DNA of 64,000 nt from Geobacter sp. AOG1 (lineage in GTDB: Bacteria > Desulfobacterota > Desulfuromonadia > Geobacterales > Geobacteraceae): the NCBI RefSeq assembly GCF_019972315.1, contig NZ_BLIZ01000001.1:1004513-1068512 (forward strand), given 5' to 3'. The notes beneath the pieces were generated by a model that was not told the origin of the DNA, ran no database searches, and saw only the letters and a program-made list of their open reading frames with translations. Shown piece by piece: positions 34,588 through 44,324 of this stretch. Positions within the stretch are counted from its first letter, which is position 1. Every line of letters starts with the position of its first letter. The translations under genes and the position numbers were made by a program.

Positions 34588-36498
34588 ATGAGCAAAGTCA
34601 TCGGAATCGACCTGGGAACCACCAACTCCTGCGTAGCTGTCATGGAGGGGGGGGAACCGGTTGTCATAGCAAACGCGGAGGGGAGCCGCACCACTCCGTC
34701 CATGGTCGCCTTCACCGACAGTGGCGAGCGGCCGGTTGGGCAGCAGGCCAAGCGCCAGGCGGTCACCAACCCGGAGAACACTCTTTTCGCCATCAAGCGG
34801 CTTATCGGCCGCAAGTTCAACACGGAGCAGGTGAAGAAGGACATCGCCATCTCCCCCTTCAAGATCGTGAAGGCGGATAACGACGACGCCTGGGTTGAAG
34901 TCCGGGGGCAGAAATATTCCCCACCGGAGATTTCGGCCATGGTCCTGCAGAAGATGAAGAAGACCGCCGAAGACTACCTGGGGGAAACGGTGACCGATGC
35001 GGTCATCACCGTGCCGGCCTACTTCGACGACTCCCAGCGCCAGGCGACCAAGGATGCCGGCAAGATCGCCGGTCTGAACGTCCTGCGGATCATCAACGAG
35101 CCGACCGCCGCGGCGCTTGCCTATGGCCTGGACAAGAAGAAGGACGAAAAAATCGCGGTCTTCGACCTGGGAGGGGGGACCTTCGATATCTCCATCCTGG
35201 AGCTGGGGGAAGGGGTCTTCGAGGTGAAGTCCACCAACGGCGATACCTTCCTCGGTGGTGAGGACTTCGACCAGAAGGTGATCGACTGGATCGCCGACGA
35301 GTTCAAGAAGGATCAGGGAATCGACCTGCGAAGCGACAAGATGGCCCTGCAGCGTCTCAAGGAGGCAGCGGAAAAGGCCAAGTGCGAACTCTCCACCTCC
35401 ATGGAGACCGACATCAACCTCCCCTTCATCACCGCCGACGCCACCGGTCCCAAGCACCTGACCCTGAAACTCACCCGGGCCAAGCTTGAGGCGCTCTGCG
35501 CCGATCTCATCGCCAAACTTGAAGGGCCGTGCCGGACCGCCCTCAAGGATGCCGGTCTTTCGGCCAGCGAGGTGGACGAGGTGATCCTGGTGGGGGGCAT
35601 GACCCGCATGCCGATCGTGCAGAAAAAGGTGCAGGATATCTTCGGCAAGGTCCCCAACCGGGGGGTTAACCCGGACGAAGTGGTGGCCATCGGCGCCGCC
35701 ATTCAGGGTGGTGTCCTCCGGGGTGATGTGAAGGACGTGCTGCTCCTCGACGTCACCCCGCTCTCCCTGGGTATCGAGACCCTGGGAAGCGTCATGACCA
35801 AGCTGATCGAAAAGAACACCACCATCCCCTGCCGGAAGTCCCAAACCTTTTCCACCGCCGCCGACAATCAGCCGGCCGTGACCATCCATGTCCTCCAGGG
35901 TGAGAGGGAGATGGCGGGTGACAACAAGACCCTCGGCAACTTTGAGCTGACCGGCATTCCCTCAGCACCCCGCGGCGTTCCCCAGATTGAGGTGACCTTC
36001 GACATCGACGCCAACGGCATCGTCCACGTCTCCGCCAAGGACCTGGGGACCGGCAAGGAGCAGTCAATCCGGATCACTGCCTCCTCCGGCCTCTCCAAGG
36101 AGGAGATCGACAAGATGGTGCAGGATGCCGAGGCCCATGCCTCCGAGGACAAGAAGAAGCGGGAGTTGATCGAGGCCCGCAACCAGGCAGACTCCCTCGC
36201 CTACCAGACCGAGAAGTCCCTCAAGGAATTCGGCGACAAGATTGATGCCGCTGAGAAGCAGAAGATCGAAGAGGGGCTGGCTACACTGAAGAAGGCCCTG
36301 GATGGCAACGATGCGGATGCCATCAAGAAAGCGAGCGACGACCTGATGCAGGCCTCCCACAAGCTTGCCGAGGCGGTCTACGCCAAGGCCCAGCCCGGTG
36401 CCGGCGAGGCAGCGGGAGAGCCTGCCGGCGAGGGGAGTGCCAAAGGAGAGAAGGTCGTGGATGCCGACTTCGAAGAAGTGAAGGACGAGAAAAAATAA
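34588..36498 (+). CDS. dnaK: Chaperone DnaK (Hsp70)
   Basis: 636-residue ATP-driven chaperone of normal length. Signatures: [18 protein letters not shown] (phosphate 1), [17 protein letters not shown] (phosphate 2), [17 protein letters not shown] (adenosine region), then the substrate-binding domain and helical lid, finishing with the acidic [13 protein letters not shown] expected in bacterial DnaK. It works with GrpE and DnaJ encoded on either side. A very strong ribosome site (AAGGAGGAG) precedes the ATG. Confidence 0.99.
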   Translation: MSKVIGIDLGTTNSCVAVMEGGEPVVIANAEGSRTTPSMVAFTDSGERPVGQQAKRQAVTNPENTLFAIKRLIGRKFNTEQVKKDIAISPFKIVKADNDDAWVEVRGQKYSPPEISAMVLQKMKKTAEDYLGETVTDAVITVPAYFDDSQRQATKDAGKIAGLNVLRIINEPTAAALAYGLDKKKDEKIAVFDLGGGTFDISILELGEGVFEVKSTNGDTFLGGEDFDQKVIDWIADEFKKDQGIDLRSDKMALQRLKEAAEKAKCELSTSMETDINLPFITADATGPKHLTLKLTRAKLEALCADLIAKLEGPCRTALKDAGLSASEVDEVILVGGMTRMPIVQKKVQDIFGKVPNRGVNPDEVVAIGAAIQGGVLRGDVKDVLLLDVTPLSLGIETLGSVMTKLIEKNTTIPCRKSQTFSTAADNQPAVTIHVLQGEREMAGDNKTLGNFELTGIPSAPRGVPQIEVTFDIDANGIVHVSAKDLGTGKEQSIRITASSGLSKEEIDKMVQDAEAHASEDKKKRELIEARNQADSLAYQTEKSLKEFGDKIDAAEKQKIEEGLATLKKALDGNDADAIKKASDDLMQASHKLAEAVYAKAQPGAGEAAGEPAGEGSAKGEKVVDADFEEVKDEKK

Positions 36499-36525
36499 GC
36501 TGGCGACGATCCGCCGGTGCACATC

Positions 36526-36553
36526 GTAGGGGCGCAGCATGCTGCGCCCCTAC
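36526..36553. repeat. 28-bp perfect palindrome between dnaK and dnaJ
   Basis: GTAGGGGCGCAGCA followed directly by TGCTGCGCCCCTAC. It lies 28 bases after the dnaK stop codon and 20 bases before the dnaJ ribosome site. It resembles short mobile palindromes seen dispersed in other bacterial genomes. It could form an intercistronic hairpin that lowers dnaJ relative to dnaK. Confidence 0.85.
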
Positions 36554-36586
36554 ACGTATTTAGACAAGGACAAAAGGAACGACATC

Positions 36587-37699
36587 TTGGCAAACGGCGA
36601 CAAACGCGATTATTACGAGGTGCTCAGCGTCAACCGCAACGCCTCTGATACGGAAATCAAGAAGGCCTACCGCAAGCTGGCCGTCCAGCACCACCCTGAC
36701 AAGAACCCCGGCGACAAGGCTGCCGAGGATAAGTTCAAGGAGCTCTCCGAGGCCTACGAGGTCCTTTCCGATCCCCAGAAGCGCGCCCAGTACGACCAGT
36801 TCGGCCATGCCGGTCTGGGTGCCGGCGGCTTCTCCAGCGGAGGTTTTGGCGGTTCGCCGTTCGGTGATATTTTTGGCGACATCTTCGGCGACATCTTCGG
36901 CGGGACCCGGCAGCGCGGGCGGGGGAAGCGTGGCGACGATCTCCAGTACAACCTTGAGATCAACTTCGAAGAAGCGGCGTTCGGAATGGAGACCACCATC
37001 GACGTCCCCTATGCCAAGCGGTGTGAGACCTGCGGCGGAAATGGCGCCAAGCCGGGCACCGAGCCGAAAACCTGCCCCACCTGCCGGGGGGCCGGCCAGG
37101 TCCGTTTTCAGCAGGGCTTTTTCAGCGTCAGCAAGACCTGCAGTCAGTGCCAGGGTGAGGGGCGCATCGTGGAAAGCCCCTGTACTACCTGCCGGGGGAC
37201 GGGGAGCATCAGGGACACTAAGACCCTCTCCGTCAAGGTTCCTCCGGGGGTCGAGACCGGCAACCGCCTGAAACTCACCGGCGAGGGAGGGCAGGGGACC
37301 AAGGGGGGGGGGAACGGCGACCTCTACGTGCTGCTTTCGGTGCGCGAACATTCCCTTTTCACCCGGGAAGGGAACGACGTCGTGTGCGAGGTTCCCATCA
37401 GTTTTGCCCAGGCGGCCCTCGGGTGCGACATCGAGATCCCGACCCTGGAAGGGCCGGTCAAGATGAAGATTCCCGAAGGGACCCAGTCGGGGCGGATTTT
37501 TCGCCTGCGGGCAAAGGGGATTCCGGTGCTGCAGGGGTACGGCCGGGGAGACCAGCTGGCCATCATCCGGGTGGAAACCCCCGTCAACCTGAACAAGCGG
37601 CAACGGGAAATTATCGAGGAGTTCGCCAGAATCAGCGGCGAAGAGGTCCATCCTCTGCGGAAAGGCTTCTTCGACAAGGTCATGGACATCATCAGTTGA
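36587..37699 (+). CDS. dnaJ: Chaperone DnaJ (Hsp40)
   Basis: 370-residue type I J-protein. J domain: [21 protein letters not shown] with HPD in [13 protein letters not shown], then a Gly/Phe-rich region, the zinc domain with four CxxCxGxG-type repeats ([32 protein letters not shown]), and the C-terminal client-binding domains. I start at TTG 36587 (LANGDKRD), with AAAGGA at proper spacing. An in-frame ATG at 36539 lies inside the palindrome and would add 16 unlikely residues. The stop codon overlaps the possible TTG start of the next gene. Confidence 0.95.
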   Translation: MANGDKRDYYEVLSVNRNASDTEIKKAYRKLAVQHHPDKNPGDKAAEDKFKELSEAYEVLSDPQKRAQYDQFGHAGLGAGGFSSGGFGGSPFGDIFGDIFGDIFGGTRQRGRGKRGDDLQYNLEINFEEAAFGMETTIDVPYAKRCETCGGNGAKPGTEPKTCPTCRGAGQVRFQQGFFSVSKTCSQCQGEGRIVESPCTTCRGTGSIRDTKTLSVKVPPGVETGNRLKLTGEGGQGTKGGGNGDLYVLLSVREHSLFTREGNDVVCEVPISFAQAALGCDIEIPTLEGPVKMKIPEGTQSGRIFRLRAKGIPVLQGYGRGDQLAIIRVETPVNLNKRQREIIEEFARISGEEVHPLRKGFFDKVMDIIS

Positions 37700-38271
37700 A
37701 CCCACTTCCCCTTCACTGGCGCCGGGCCGGGCACTTCGCCCGGCTTGTGGCGACTCTCCTGCTTGCAACCCTCGTACTTTCTTTTACCGTTCCTGTTGCT
37801 GCTTCATCTTCATCCCCTACCGTTACCCTGCTCAAGAATGGCGACTACCTTGATGCACTTGTCCAGGGGATCAGAAAAGCCCGACGGAGCGTCCTCTGTT
37901 CCTGTTACCTGTTCAAGACCGGTACCGGCCGCGGGAACCAGCCGCGCCGGATAGCCGACGAACTGATCCGCGCCCGGCAACGGGGACTCGCGGTCACGGT
38001 GATCATGGAAGACGAGGGGCGCCGCCGGGATCCGCTCAATGCGGCCAACCATGTGACGGCTGCCCTGTTGAGGAGCGGCGGGGTAACGGTCCGGTTCGAC
38101 TCCCCCTGGGTAACCACCCATGCCAAGGTGGTGGTGATCGACAGCCGCTATGTCTACCTCGGCAGTCACAACCTCACCCAGAGCGCACTTACCCGCAACA
38201 ACGAACTCTCCCTCCTCATCGATTCTCCCGCTCTGGCCGCCGAGGTCACCGGCTACCTTGACCGGCTCTGA
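37696..38271 (+). CDS. Phospholipase D-like protein, single HKD motif, exported
   Basis: About 191 residues. An N-terminal hydrophobic stretch ([20 protein letters not shown]) predicts a signal peptide or anchor. The domain has one complete HKD motif, [18 protein letters not shown], and starts with [22 protein letters not shown] as in Nuc-type phosphodiesterases that work as dimers. The substrate could be phospholipid or nucleic acid. The start is uncertain: TTG 37696 overlaps the dnaJ stop (TTGA), and GTG 37747 is the alternative. Neither has a strong ribosome site. Its frame also stays open upstream inside dnaJ, which is a shadow. Confidence 0.8.
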   Translation: MNPLPLHWRRAGHFARLVATLLLATLVLSFTVPVAASSSSPTVTLLKNGDYLDALVQGIRKARRSVLCSCYLFKTGTGRGNQPRRIADELIRARQRGLAVTVIMEDEGRRRDPLNAANHVTAALLRSGGVTVRFDSPWVTTHAKVVVIDSRYVYLGSHNLTQSALTRNNELSLLIDSPALAAEVTGYLDRL

Positions 38272-38364
38272 CGTTTTTCCCCCGCGACATACTTCCCATG
38301 GATTGATTCCTGACTCCGTGGTATACTCTCACTCTTGTAGAGATATGGAATATGAGGAGTGGCA

Positions 38365-39120
38365 ATGGACGGCAAAGAACTGCAGGTACTGCTGCAGAAC
38401 CTGAAAAACGGCGACATCAACGTGGATGACGCGATCCAGCGGCTCAAACACCTGCCGTTCGAAGATCTCGGCCACGCCAACGTGGACCATCACCGGCAAC
38501 TCCGGCTCGGCTTCCCCGAGGTGATATTCGGCGAGGGGAAGAGCGTCGGTCAGATGACCCAGATCGTCACGGCGCTACTGGACAAGGGAAGCAACGTGCT
38601 GGTGACGCGGGTCGACGAACCTCGTGCCCTGCAGCTCAAAGAGCATTTCCCCCGCCTCGTGTACCATGAGGATGCCCGCTGTCTGACTCTGGAGCAGAAG
38701 CCGGTGGAGATAACCGGCCGGGGAAAGATTCTCGTGGTGTCGGCGGGAACGTCCGACATCCCGGTGGCCGCCGAGGCGGTGGTGACTGCCCGCCTGCTGG
38801 GAAACGAGGTGGAGCAGCTCTATGACGTGGGAGTGGCCGGGATCCATCGCCTGCTGGCACGGAAGGAACTCCTCTTCACCGCGGCGGTGATCATCGTCGT
38901 GGCCGGTATGGAGGGGGCGCTCCCCTCGGTGGTGGCCGGCATGGCAGGGCGGCCGGTCATCGGCGTTCCTACCTCCATCGGTTACGGTGCCTCCTTCGGG
39001 GGGATCGCCGCACTGCTGGGAATGCTCAATTCCTGTGCCGCCGGGGTGACGGTGGTGAATATTGACAACGGCTTCGGGGCGGCCTGCGCCGCCAGCCTCA
39101 TGAACCGGGACGTGGGATGA
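38365..39120 (+). CDS. larB: Nickel-pincer cofactor biosynthesis protein LarB
   Basis: 251-residue AIR-carboxylase-like protein. LarB carboxylates and activates nicotinic acid adenine dinucleotide in the route to the nickel-pincer nucleotide. Recognisable segments are PEVIFGEGKSVGQM, ILVVSAGTSDIPVAAEA, YDVGVAGIHRLL, VVAGMEGALPSVVAGM and TSIGYGASFGG, all from the PurE-like domain. The N-terminal 50 residues are helical. The start is ATG 38365 with GAGGAG six bases upstream. Its stop overlaps the larC start (ATGA). Confidence 0.93.
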   Translation: MDGKELQVLLQNLKNGDINVDDAIQRLKHLPFEDLGHANVDHHRQLRLGFPEVIFGEGKSVGQMTQIVTALLDKGSNVLVTRVDEPRALQLKEHFPRLVYHEDARCLTLEQKPVEITGRGKILVVSAGTSDIPVAAEAVVTARLLGNEVEQLYDVGVAGIHRLLARKELLFTAAVIIVVAGMEGALPSVVAGMAGRPVIGVPTSIGYGASFGGIAALLGMLNSCAAGVTVVNIDNGFGAACAASLMNRDVG

Positions 39121-40289
39121 AGGTTCTCTACTGTGACTGTGGTGCGGGGATTGCCGGTGACATGACGGTCGCCGCGCTCCTGGAGCTGGGGGTGCCGCTG
39201 GAGCATCTCCGCAGAGAGCTGGCGAACCTCCCACTTCCCCTTTCCAGCTACAGCATCGACGCGGAGCGGGTCACGCGCCAGGGTATGGTGGCGACCCATT
39301 TTCAGGTCCGGGTGGAGGAGCACCAGCCCCACCGGCACTACACGGACATTTCCGGGATGATCGAGGCGAGTTCCCTGCCGGCCGGGGTCAAGGAACGGGC
39401 CCAGCGGATTTTTTACCGGCTGGCGGAGGCGGAGGCCAAGGTCCACTGCGTGGAAATCGGCCACGTCCATTTCCACGAGGTGGGAGGGGTGGACTCCATC
39501 GTGGACATCGTCGGCGCGGCCATCGGCCTCGACTACCTGGGCGTGACGGAGCTCCATGTCGCGCCCCTCCCCCTGGGGAGCGGCTGGGTGGAAACCGCCC
39601 ACGGCCGGCTGCCGGTACCGGCACCGGCAACCGCCGAACTTCTCAGGGGAATGCCGGTCCACGGGGATACCGGCCCGGGAGAGCGAGTCACTCCGACCGG
39701 TGCGGCTATCCTGGCTGCCCTTGCCACGGGTTTTGGAGCGCCGCCGGCCATGCGGGTGCTCGGTGTCGGTTGCGGTGCCGGAAGCCGGGAGTTCGCCGAT
39801 GTGCCGAACATTCTTCGCCTTGTGCTGGGAGAAAAAGATGGTACGCTTCACCATGACGACGTAATCGTAGCGGAGACCCACATCGACGACATGAACCCGG
39901 AAATCCTCGGGTTCCTCATGGAGCGGCTCCTGGAACAGGGGGCGCTCGATGTCGCCTTTGCCCCCCTGCAGATGAAGAAAAACCGCCCCGGCATCAGGTT
40001 GACCATCATCTCTTCCCCTGCTCACCTGGATGAACTTGCCCACATGGTCCTGACGGAAACGACCGCTGCCGGAATCCGCTATTATCCTGCCCGCCGTCTC
40101 AAGCTGGAGCGGGTCATGGAGGAGCGGGAGACCTCCCTCGGGCAGGTCAGGGTGAAGGTGTTTCGGGATGGCGCCGGTCTGCTCCGGGTGGCTCCCGAAT
40201 ACGAAGAGTGCCGACGGCTTGCTCTGGAGAAGGGGCTTCCCCTCCTGGAGGTCTACCGCATCGTCGAACGGGAGACCGCCGCGTCATGA
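39117..40289 (+). CDS. larC: Nickel-pincer cofactor biosynthesis protein LarC
   Basis: 390-residue nickel insertase of the Lar cofactor pathway. The N-terminus KVLYCDCGAGIAGDMTVAALLEL with its cysteines and GISGDM-like motif, HFHEVGGVDSIVDIVGAAIGL with its histidines, and ETHIDDMNPEILGFLMERLL are characteristic. In some lactobacilli LarC is made by a programmed frameshift between two frames. Here one uninterrupted frame covers both halves. Neither LarE nor LarA is in the window. pgpA overlaps its stop by four bases. Confidence 0.93.
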   Translation: MKVLYCDCGAGIAGDMTVAALLELGVPLEHLRRELANLPLPLSSYSIDAERVTRQGMVATHFQVRVEEHQPHRHYTDISGMIEASSLPAGVKERAQRIFYRLAEAEAKVHCVEIGHVHFHEVGGVDSIVDIVGAAIGLDYLGVTELHVAPLPLGSGWVETAHGRLPVPAPATAELLRGMPVHGDTGPGERVTPTGAAILAALATGFGAPPAMRVLGVGCGAGSREFADVPNILRLVLGEKDGTLHHDDVIVAETHIDDMNPEILGFLMERLLEQGALDVAFAPLQMKKNRPGIRLTIISSPAHLDELAHMVLTETTAAGIRYYPARRLKLERVMEERETSLGQVRVKVFRDGAGLLRVAPEYEECRRLALEKGLPLLEVYRIVERETAAS

Positions 40290-40735
40290 GGCGTTTCGTC
40301 ATCATGCTCGCCACCTGGGGGGGGACCGGCTACAGTCCGGTGGCGTCGGGGACGGTCGGCACCGTGGCGGCGATTCCGTTCTATCTCCTGCTGGCCCGGC
40401 TGCAACTGCCGCTCTACCTTCTGGTTACGCTACTTTTCAGCTCCTTCGCGTGCTGGGTTTCGGGAGAGGCGGAACGGATCTTCGCCGAAAAGGATTCGGG
40501 GAAGATCGTCATCGACGAGGTGGCCGGTTACCTTGTTACCATGATTGCCGTTCCGTTCAGCTGGCAGGGAGTGGTGGCCGGATTTTTCCTGTTCCGCCTG
40601 TTCGACATAACCAAGCCGTTCCCTGCCCGGTACATTGACCGCAACCTCAAAAACGGCTGCGGCGTGGTGCTGGACGATCTGGTGGCGGGGGTGTATGCCT
40701 GCCTGGCGCTCCATCTGCTGCTGAGGTTCCTGTGA
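40286..40735 (+). CDS. pgpA: Phosphatidylglycerophosphatase A
   Basis: 149-residue inner-membrane enzyme that dephosphorylates phosphatidylglycerol phosphate. It shows the PgpA signature GTGYSPVASGTVGTVAAIP, IVIDEVAGYLVTM and FRLFDITKPFPARYID, with about three to four hydrophobic helices. The start is ATG 40286, overlapping the larC stop, and the end overlaps the cinA GTG start. This gives a tight larB-larC-pgpA-cinA chain. Confidence 0.94.
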   Translation: MRRFVIMLATWGGTGYSPVASGTVGTVAAIPFYLLLARLQLPLYLLVTLLFSSFACWVSGEAERIFAEKDSGKIVIDEVAGYLVTMIAVPFSWQGVVAGFFLFRLFDITKPFPARYIDRNLKNGCGVVLDDLVAGVYACLALHLLLRFL

Positions 40736-41970
40736 AGATTGCCACCCTTTCCATCGGCGACGAACTGATCTATGGCGAGGTAGTGGATACCAACGCTGCC
40801 CGGATCGCCGAGCGGCTCTACGGGGCAGGGCTGACGGTGCGGCGGCACCTGACAGTCGGCGACGAGGAGTCGGACATCGTGGAGGCACTCGAACTCCTGG
40901 TCGAGAAGAGCGAGACAGTGATCGTCACCGGTGGGCTCGGTCCCACCATCGACGACATCACCGCCCGTGCTGCCGCCAAGGCCACCGGACGGCGGCTGGT
41001 GCTCAACGACGAGGCGCTTGCCCATGTCAGGGGGATATGCGAAAAACTGGGGGGAAATCTCCACCCTTTGAACGAAAAGCAGGCCCTCATGCCGACCAAG
41101 TCGACCCTGATCCCCAATCCGGTCGGTACTGCCTGCGGCTTCCACCTGACCCATCAGGGGCGGTACCTGTTCTTCCTGCCGGGGGTGCCGGGAGAGATGG
41201 TACGGATGCTGGAAGAGACAGTCCTCCCCTTCCTGTTGGAGCGATGCAGGCACCGGAAGGTGATCCGGACCCGGGTCCTCAAGGTATTCGGCCCCTCCGA
41301 GGCGGAGGTCGATTTTCTCCTGAAGGAACTGGCAGCGGTCCATGTGGGGCTAACGGTGGCCTTCAACGTCATCTTTCCCGAGATCCACGTCAAGCTGCGG
41401 GCCGAGGGAGATGGGGAGGAAGCCGTTGCCGATCTTCTGGAGCGGGCTATGGCTGCGGCCCGGGAAAAGCTCAAGGATATGGTCTTTGCGGAGGATACCG
41501 CCACTATGGACAGCGTAGTGGCCGGGCTGTTCCGGGAGAAAGGGCTTACCCTGGCCCTTGCCGAATCCTGTACAGGCGGACTGGTGGCCAAACGGATCAC
41601 CGATCAGCCGGGGAGTTCGGCCTATTTCCGGGAAGGGGTAGTCACCTATGCCGATGCCGCCAAGACCAGGTACCTGGAAGTCCCCCCCCAGCTCCTGGCG
41701 GAGAAAGGTGCGGTCAGTGGCGAGGTGGCCATGGCCATGGCGAAGGGGATACGACGGGTGAGCGGCAGCGACATCGCCCTCGCCGTAACGGGGATTGCTG
41801 GTCCGGACGGCGGGACCCCGGAAAAACCGGTCGGCACGGTCTTCATCGCCCTGGCGACCCGGGCCGGTTGCCATACCAAGCGCTACGCTTTTTACGGTGA
41901 CCGTGAGGAAATCAGGACGATTACTGCGTTGACGGCCATGGATTGGCTGCGGCGCCAGTTGTCCCCGTAG
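40732..41970 (+). CDS. cinA: CinA-family nicotinamide-nucleotide amidase / competence-damage protein
   Basis: 412-residue protein with an N-terminal MoCF-like domain (SIGDELIYGEVVDTNA, VTGGLGPTIDDITARAAA, FFLPGVPGEM) and a C-terminal PncC-type NMN deamidase domain (ALAESCTGGLVAKRITD, with AVTGIAGPDGGTPEKPVGTV). The serine and lysine residues of the deamidase are present. It recycles NMN formed by DNA ligase or removes ADP-ribose. GTG start, overlapping the pgpA stop by four bases. Its location two genes before recA is a common arrangement. Confidence 0.95.
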   Translation: MKIATLSIGDELIYGEVVDTNAARIAERLYGAGLTVRRHLTVGDEESDIVEALELLVEKSETVIVTGGLGPTIDDITARAAAKATGRRLVLNDEALAHVRGICEKLGGNLHPLNEKQALMPTKSTLIPNPVGTACGFHLTHQGRYLFFLPGVPGEMVRMLEETVLPFLLERCRHRKVIRTRVLKVFGPSEAEVDFLLKELAAVHVGLTVAFNVIFPEIHVKLRAEGDGEEAVADLLERAMAAAREKLKDMVFAEDTATMDSVVAGLFREKGLTLALAESCTGGLVAKRITDQPGSSAYFREGVVTYADAAKTRYLEVPPQLLAEKGAVSGEVAMAMAKGIRRVSGSDIALAVTGIAGPDGGTPEKPVGTVFIALATRAGCHTKRYAFYGDREEIRTITALTAMDWLRRQLSP

Positions 41971-42023
41971 TACACCAACGTCAGTTTATTCAACCCGCCG
42001 GTTGTCCGGCGGAGAGCGGTGCC

Positions 42024-44198
42024 ATGACGCCTGCCAGCAGCGAAACAACCCTGAAGCCCCTCACGTGGGTTCTCGGACTGGTCCTGATCAGCCTCCTCCT
42101 GGAGGCATTTCTCTCTTTTGCCCACTTCTCCCTGCCTGTCATATCCCGTCTGCTCGATCTGATCGCGTTCCTCGGCCTGGTGATGGCGCTGGTGCTGTTG
42201 CACCTGGCTAACCGGAAAAAGGCCGACCGTGCAGCGGCCTCCCACTCCCGGGAACTCCTGGAGATGCAGCGGGAAGTGGACAAGACCGCCCTCCGGTACA
42301 AGAGCCTGCTGGAAGGGGCCGGCAACGCCATCTTCGTCTTTAACGTCGACAGTGGCATCCTGGAGGAGGTCAACCGGCGGGGAACCGAGATGTTCGGCTA
42401 TGGCCAGGAAGAACTGGCGTCCCTGCACGGCAAGGACCTGGTGGCGGAAGACATGCAGGACAAGTTTACCTCGCTGGTTCTGCGGGTCAGACGGCGGGGG
42501 CGGGTCCGGGTCGGCGGCATAACCTTCCGGCGGAGAAACGGCGAACAGTTTCTCGGGGAGATCGAGGCCCGTCTCATAGACCTCGGCGACGAGAAAGTGG
42601 TCCATGCCATCGTCCGGGACGTCACCCAGAAATACCGTTCCGAGCGGGAGATCCGGCAGCGCAACCGGGAGCTTTCCCACCTCAACAGCATCGTGGCACG
42701 GGCCAACCAGAGCCTCGATCTTCCCAAGGTGCTGACGGTGACCCTCAAAGAAAACCTGGAGGTGTTCGGTGCCGAGGCGGGAGTGATCCACCTCCTGGGG
42801 GAGGATGGTGCATCCCTGCGGCTGGGTGTCCAGCATAACCTGTCGGGTGAATTTGCTGTTCAGGCCGGCAGGGACGATCTGCACTGCGGCGGCCCCTGCC
42901 GGGTCATGGCGACCCAGCATTGCCACGCACTCTCCGACCTGCACGAGATCCCCTGCCGCATGGGGCAGCTGGCCGTTGCCGACGGCTGGCGCGCCATGGT
43001 CGGGCTTCCCCTGTTTGCCAAGAGCCGCCTCATCGGCATCATGCACGTCATGTCCCACACCCGGCGGACCTATTCACCGGAAGAACTCACCTTCGGTACC
43101 ACTATCGGCAATCAGATCGGTATCGTCATCGAACATGCCATGCTGTTCGCCGAACTGAACCAGAAGACCGGCGAACTGCTCCGCTCCCACCGGCTGCTGG
43201 AGAAAAACAGCAGACAGCTCACCCTCTCCCAGCATCGTCTCAAGAAGAACCTTTCCCTCATAGAGCAGGCGAACCTTGAACTGGAACGCTTGAACCGGAT
43301 GAAGACCCATTTCCTCGGATTGATCTCCCACGAGTTCCGGACCCCCCTGACCGGGATACTCGGCAGTGCCGAGTATCTCATGGAGAGCCGTGGCGACACC
43401 CTGCGCGACGAGGAACGGCAGCTGCTTGAGATGATCCACCAGGGGGGGACGCGCCTCAACGAGATCGTCACCGACCTTCTCAAGGTTGCCCGACTGGAAT
43501 CCAACGCCGCCACCGTTATCGGGACGACCCTCCATCTGACGGAGATCCTCGATCTGGTGCTCTCCCAGTTTCAGCCGCTTCTGGATGAACGGGGGCAGAT
43601 CATCGTGACCCGCGGTGTGGAGTCCCTTCCCCATTTTTCCGGTGATCGGGAATTCCTGATCGACATTTTCATGGAACTGCTTGAAAATGCCATTAAATTC
43701 ACCCCCGACGGAGGAGAGATCGTCGTCGCGGGCCAGGTGGTCGACCGGGCCGGGCTGGCAGGCAAGGTGGATACCCTCTCTCGCTTCAATCCCTTGTTCT
43801 TTGAGCAGATGGGAACCACCTGTTACCTGCAGGTGGTGGTGCAGGACAGCGGCATCGGCATCGACGACGACGAACAGCTGCAAATATTCGAGAAGTTTTA
43901 CGGGATCGGCGACATACGTCACCATTCGAGCGGCCGTCACAAATTCCAGGGGAAGGGGCCGGGTCTCGGCTTGGCCATCGTCAAGGGGATGGTGGAGGCA
44001 CAGGGGGGGATGGTCTGGGTGGAAAGCCCCTTCATGGATGCCGGTGGGGAAGCGGGGAGCGCCTTCATTTTTCTTCTCCCCATGGAAGAGGGGATCAGCC
44101 AGCCGACGCTGCCGTTCATGCGCGCCGAATCCGCCACGGACTTTCATTCCACACGGGGTCGTGGCCCACACCTGCCGGGAGATTCGCCCACCGGCTAA
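42024..44198 (+). CDS. Membrane sensor histidine kinase (PAS-GAF-HisKA-HATPase)
   Basis: 724 residues. Two hydrophobic spans (about 13-35 and 42-62), a PAS domain (about 90-210, LLEGAGNAIFVFNVDSG), a coiled coil, a GAF domain (about 230-385) containing an unusual run of cysteines and histidines (HCGGPCRVMATQHCH), then HisKA with LISHEFRTPLTG (His436) and a HATPase domain with ELLENAIKF, DSGIGIDDDEQ and GPGLGLAIVKG. The cysteine-rich GAF could bind haem or sense redox, but this is inference. No cognate regulator adjoins. The start is ATG 42024 with GGAGAG upstream. It lies between cinA and recA. Confidence 0.92.
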   Translation: MTPASSETTLKPLTWVLGLVLISLLLEAFLSFAHFSLPVISRLLDLIAFLGLVMALVLLHLANRKKADRAAASHSRELLEMQREVDKTALRYKSLLEGAGNAIFVFNVDSGILEEVNRRGTEMFGYGQEELASLHGKDLVAEDMQDKFTSLVLRVRRRGRVRVGGITFRRRNGEQFLGEIEARLIDLGDEKVVHAIVRDVTQKYRSEREIRQRNRELSHLNSIVARANQSLDLPKVLTVTLKENLEVFGAEAGVIHLLGEDGASLRLGVQHNLSGEFAVQAGRDDLHCGGPCRVMATQHCHALSDLHEIPCRMGQLAVADGWRAMVGLPLFAKSRLIGIMHVMSHTRRTYSPEELTFGTTIGNQIGIVIEHAMLFAELNQKTGELLRSHRLLEKNSRQLTLSQHRLKKNLSLIEQANLELERLNRMKTHFLGLISHEFRTPLTGILGSAEYLMESRGDTLRDEERQLLEMIHQGGTRLNEIVTDLLKVARLESNAATVIGTTLHLTEILDLVLSQFQPLLDERGQIIVTRGVESLPHFSGDREFLIDIFMELLENAIKFTPDGGEIVVAGQVVDRAGLAGKVDTLSRFNPLFFEQMGTTCYLQVVVQDSGIGIDDDEQLQIFEKFYGIGDIRHHSSGRHKFQGKGPGLGLAIVKGMVEAQGGMVWVESPFMDAGGEAGSAFIFLLPMEEGISQPTLPFMRAESATDFHSTRGRGPHLPGDSPTG

Positions 44199-44228
44199 CC
44201 CGTTCTCCCCGTGCCAGTAAAGATAATG

Positions 44229-44258
44229 TTGAAAATAGCGTGCTAACTATGCTATCTG
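44229..44258 (+). promoter_or_regulatory. Possible recA promoter
   Basis: TTGAAA (44229-44234) with CTATCT or TATCTG at 17-18 bases spacing. I looked for a GGTT-type LexA box described in Geobacter and for an E. coli type CTGT-N8-ACAG box and saw no convincing match. Confidence 0.35.
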
Positions 44259-44324
44259 TGGGTACGTTTTTGCCAGTCAGGATGGTCGGGCGGACATCTA
44301 TTCAAACCGGGGAGGCAATATTAT

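Noticed and set aside
37384-38271. Longer version of the PLD-like gene starting inside dnaJ
   Set aside because: The first 104 codons are an alternative frame of dnaJ. The hydrophobic signal sequence begins only after the dnaJ stop codon.
44199-44324. LexA operator in front of recA
   Set aside because: I found no convincing match to either the E. coli box or the GGTT-type box reported for Geobacter. A motif scan would be needed to decide.
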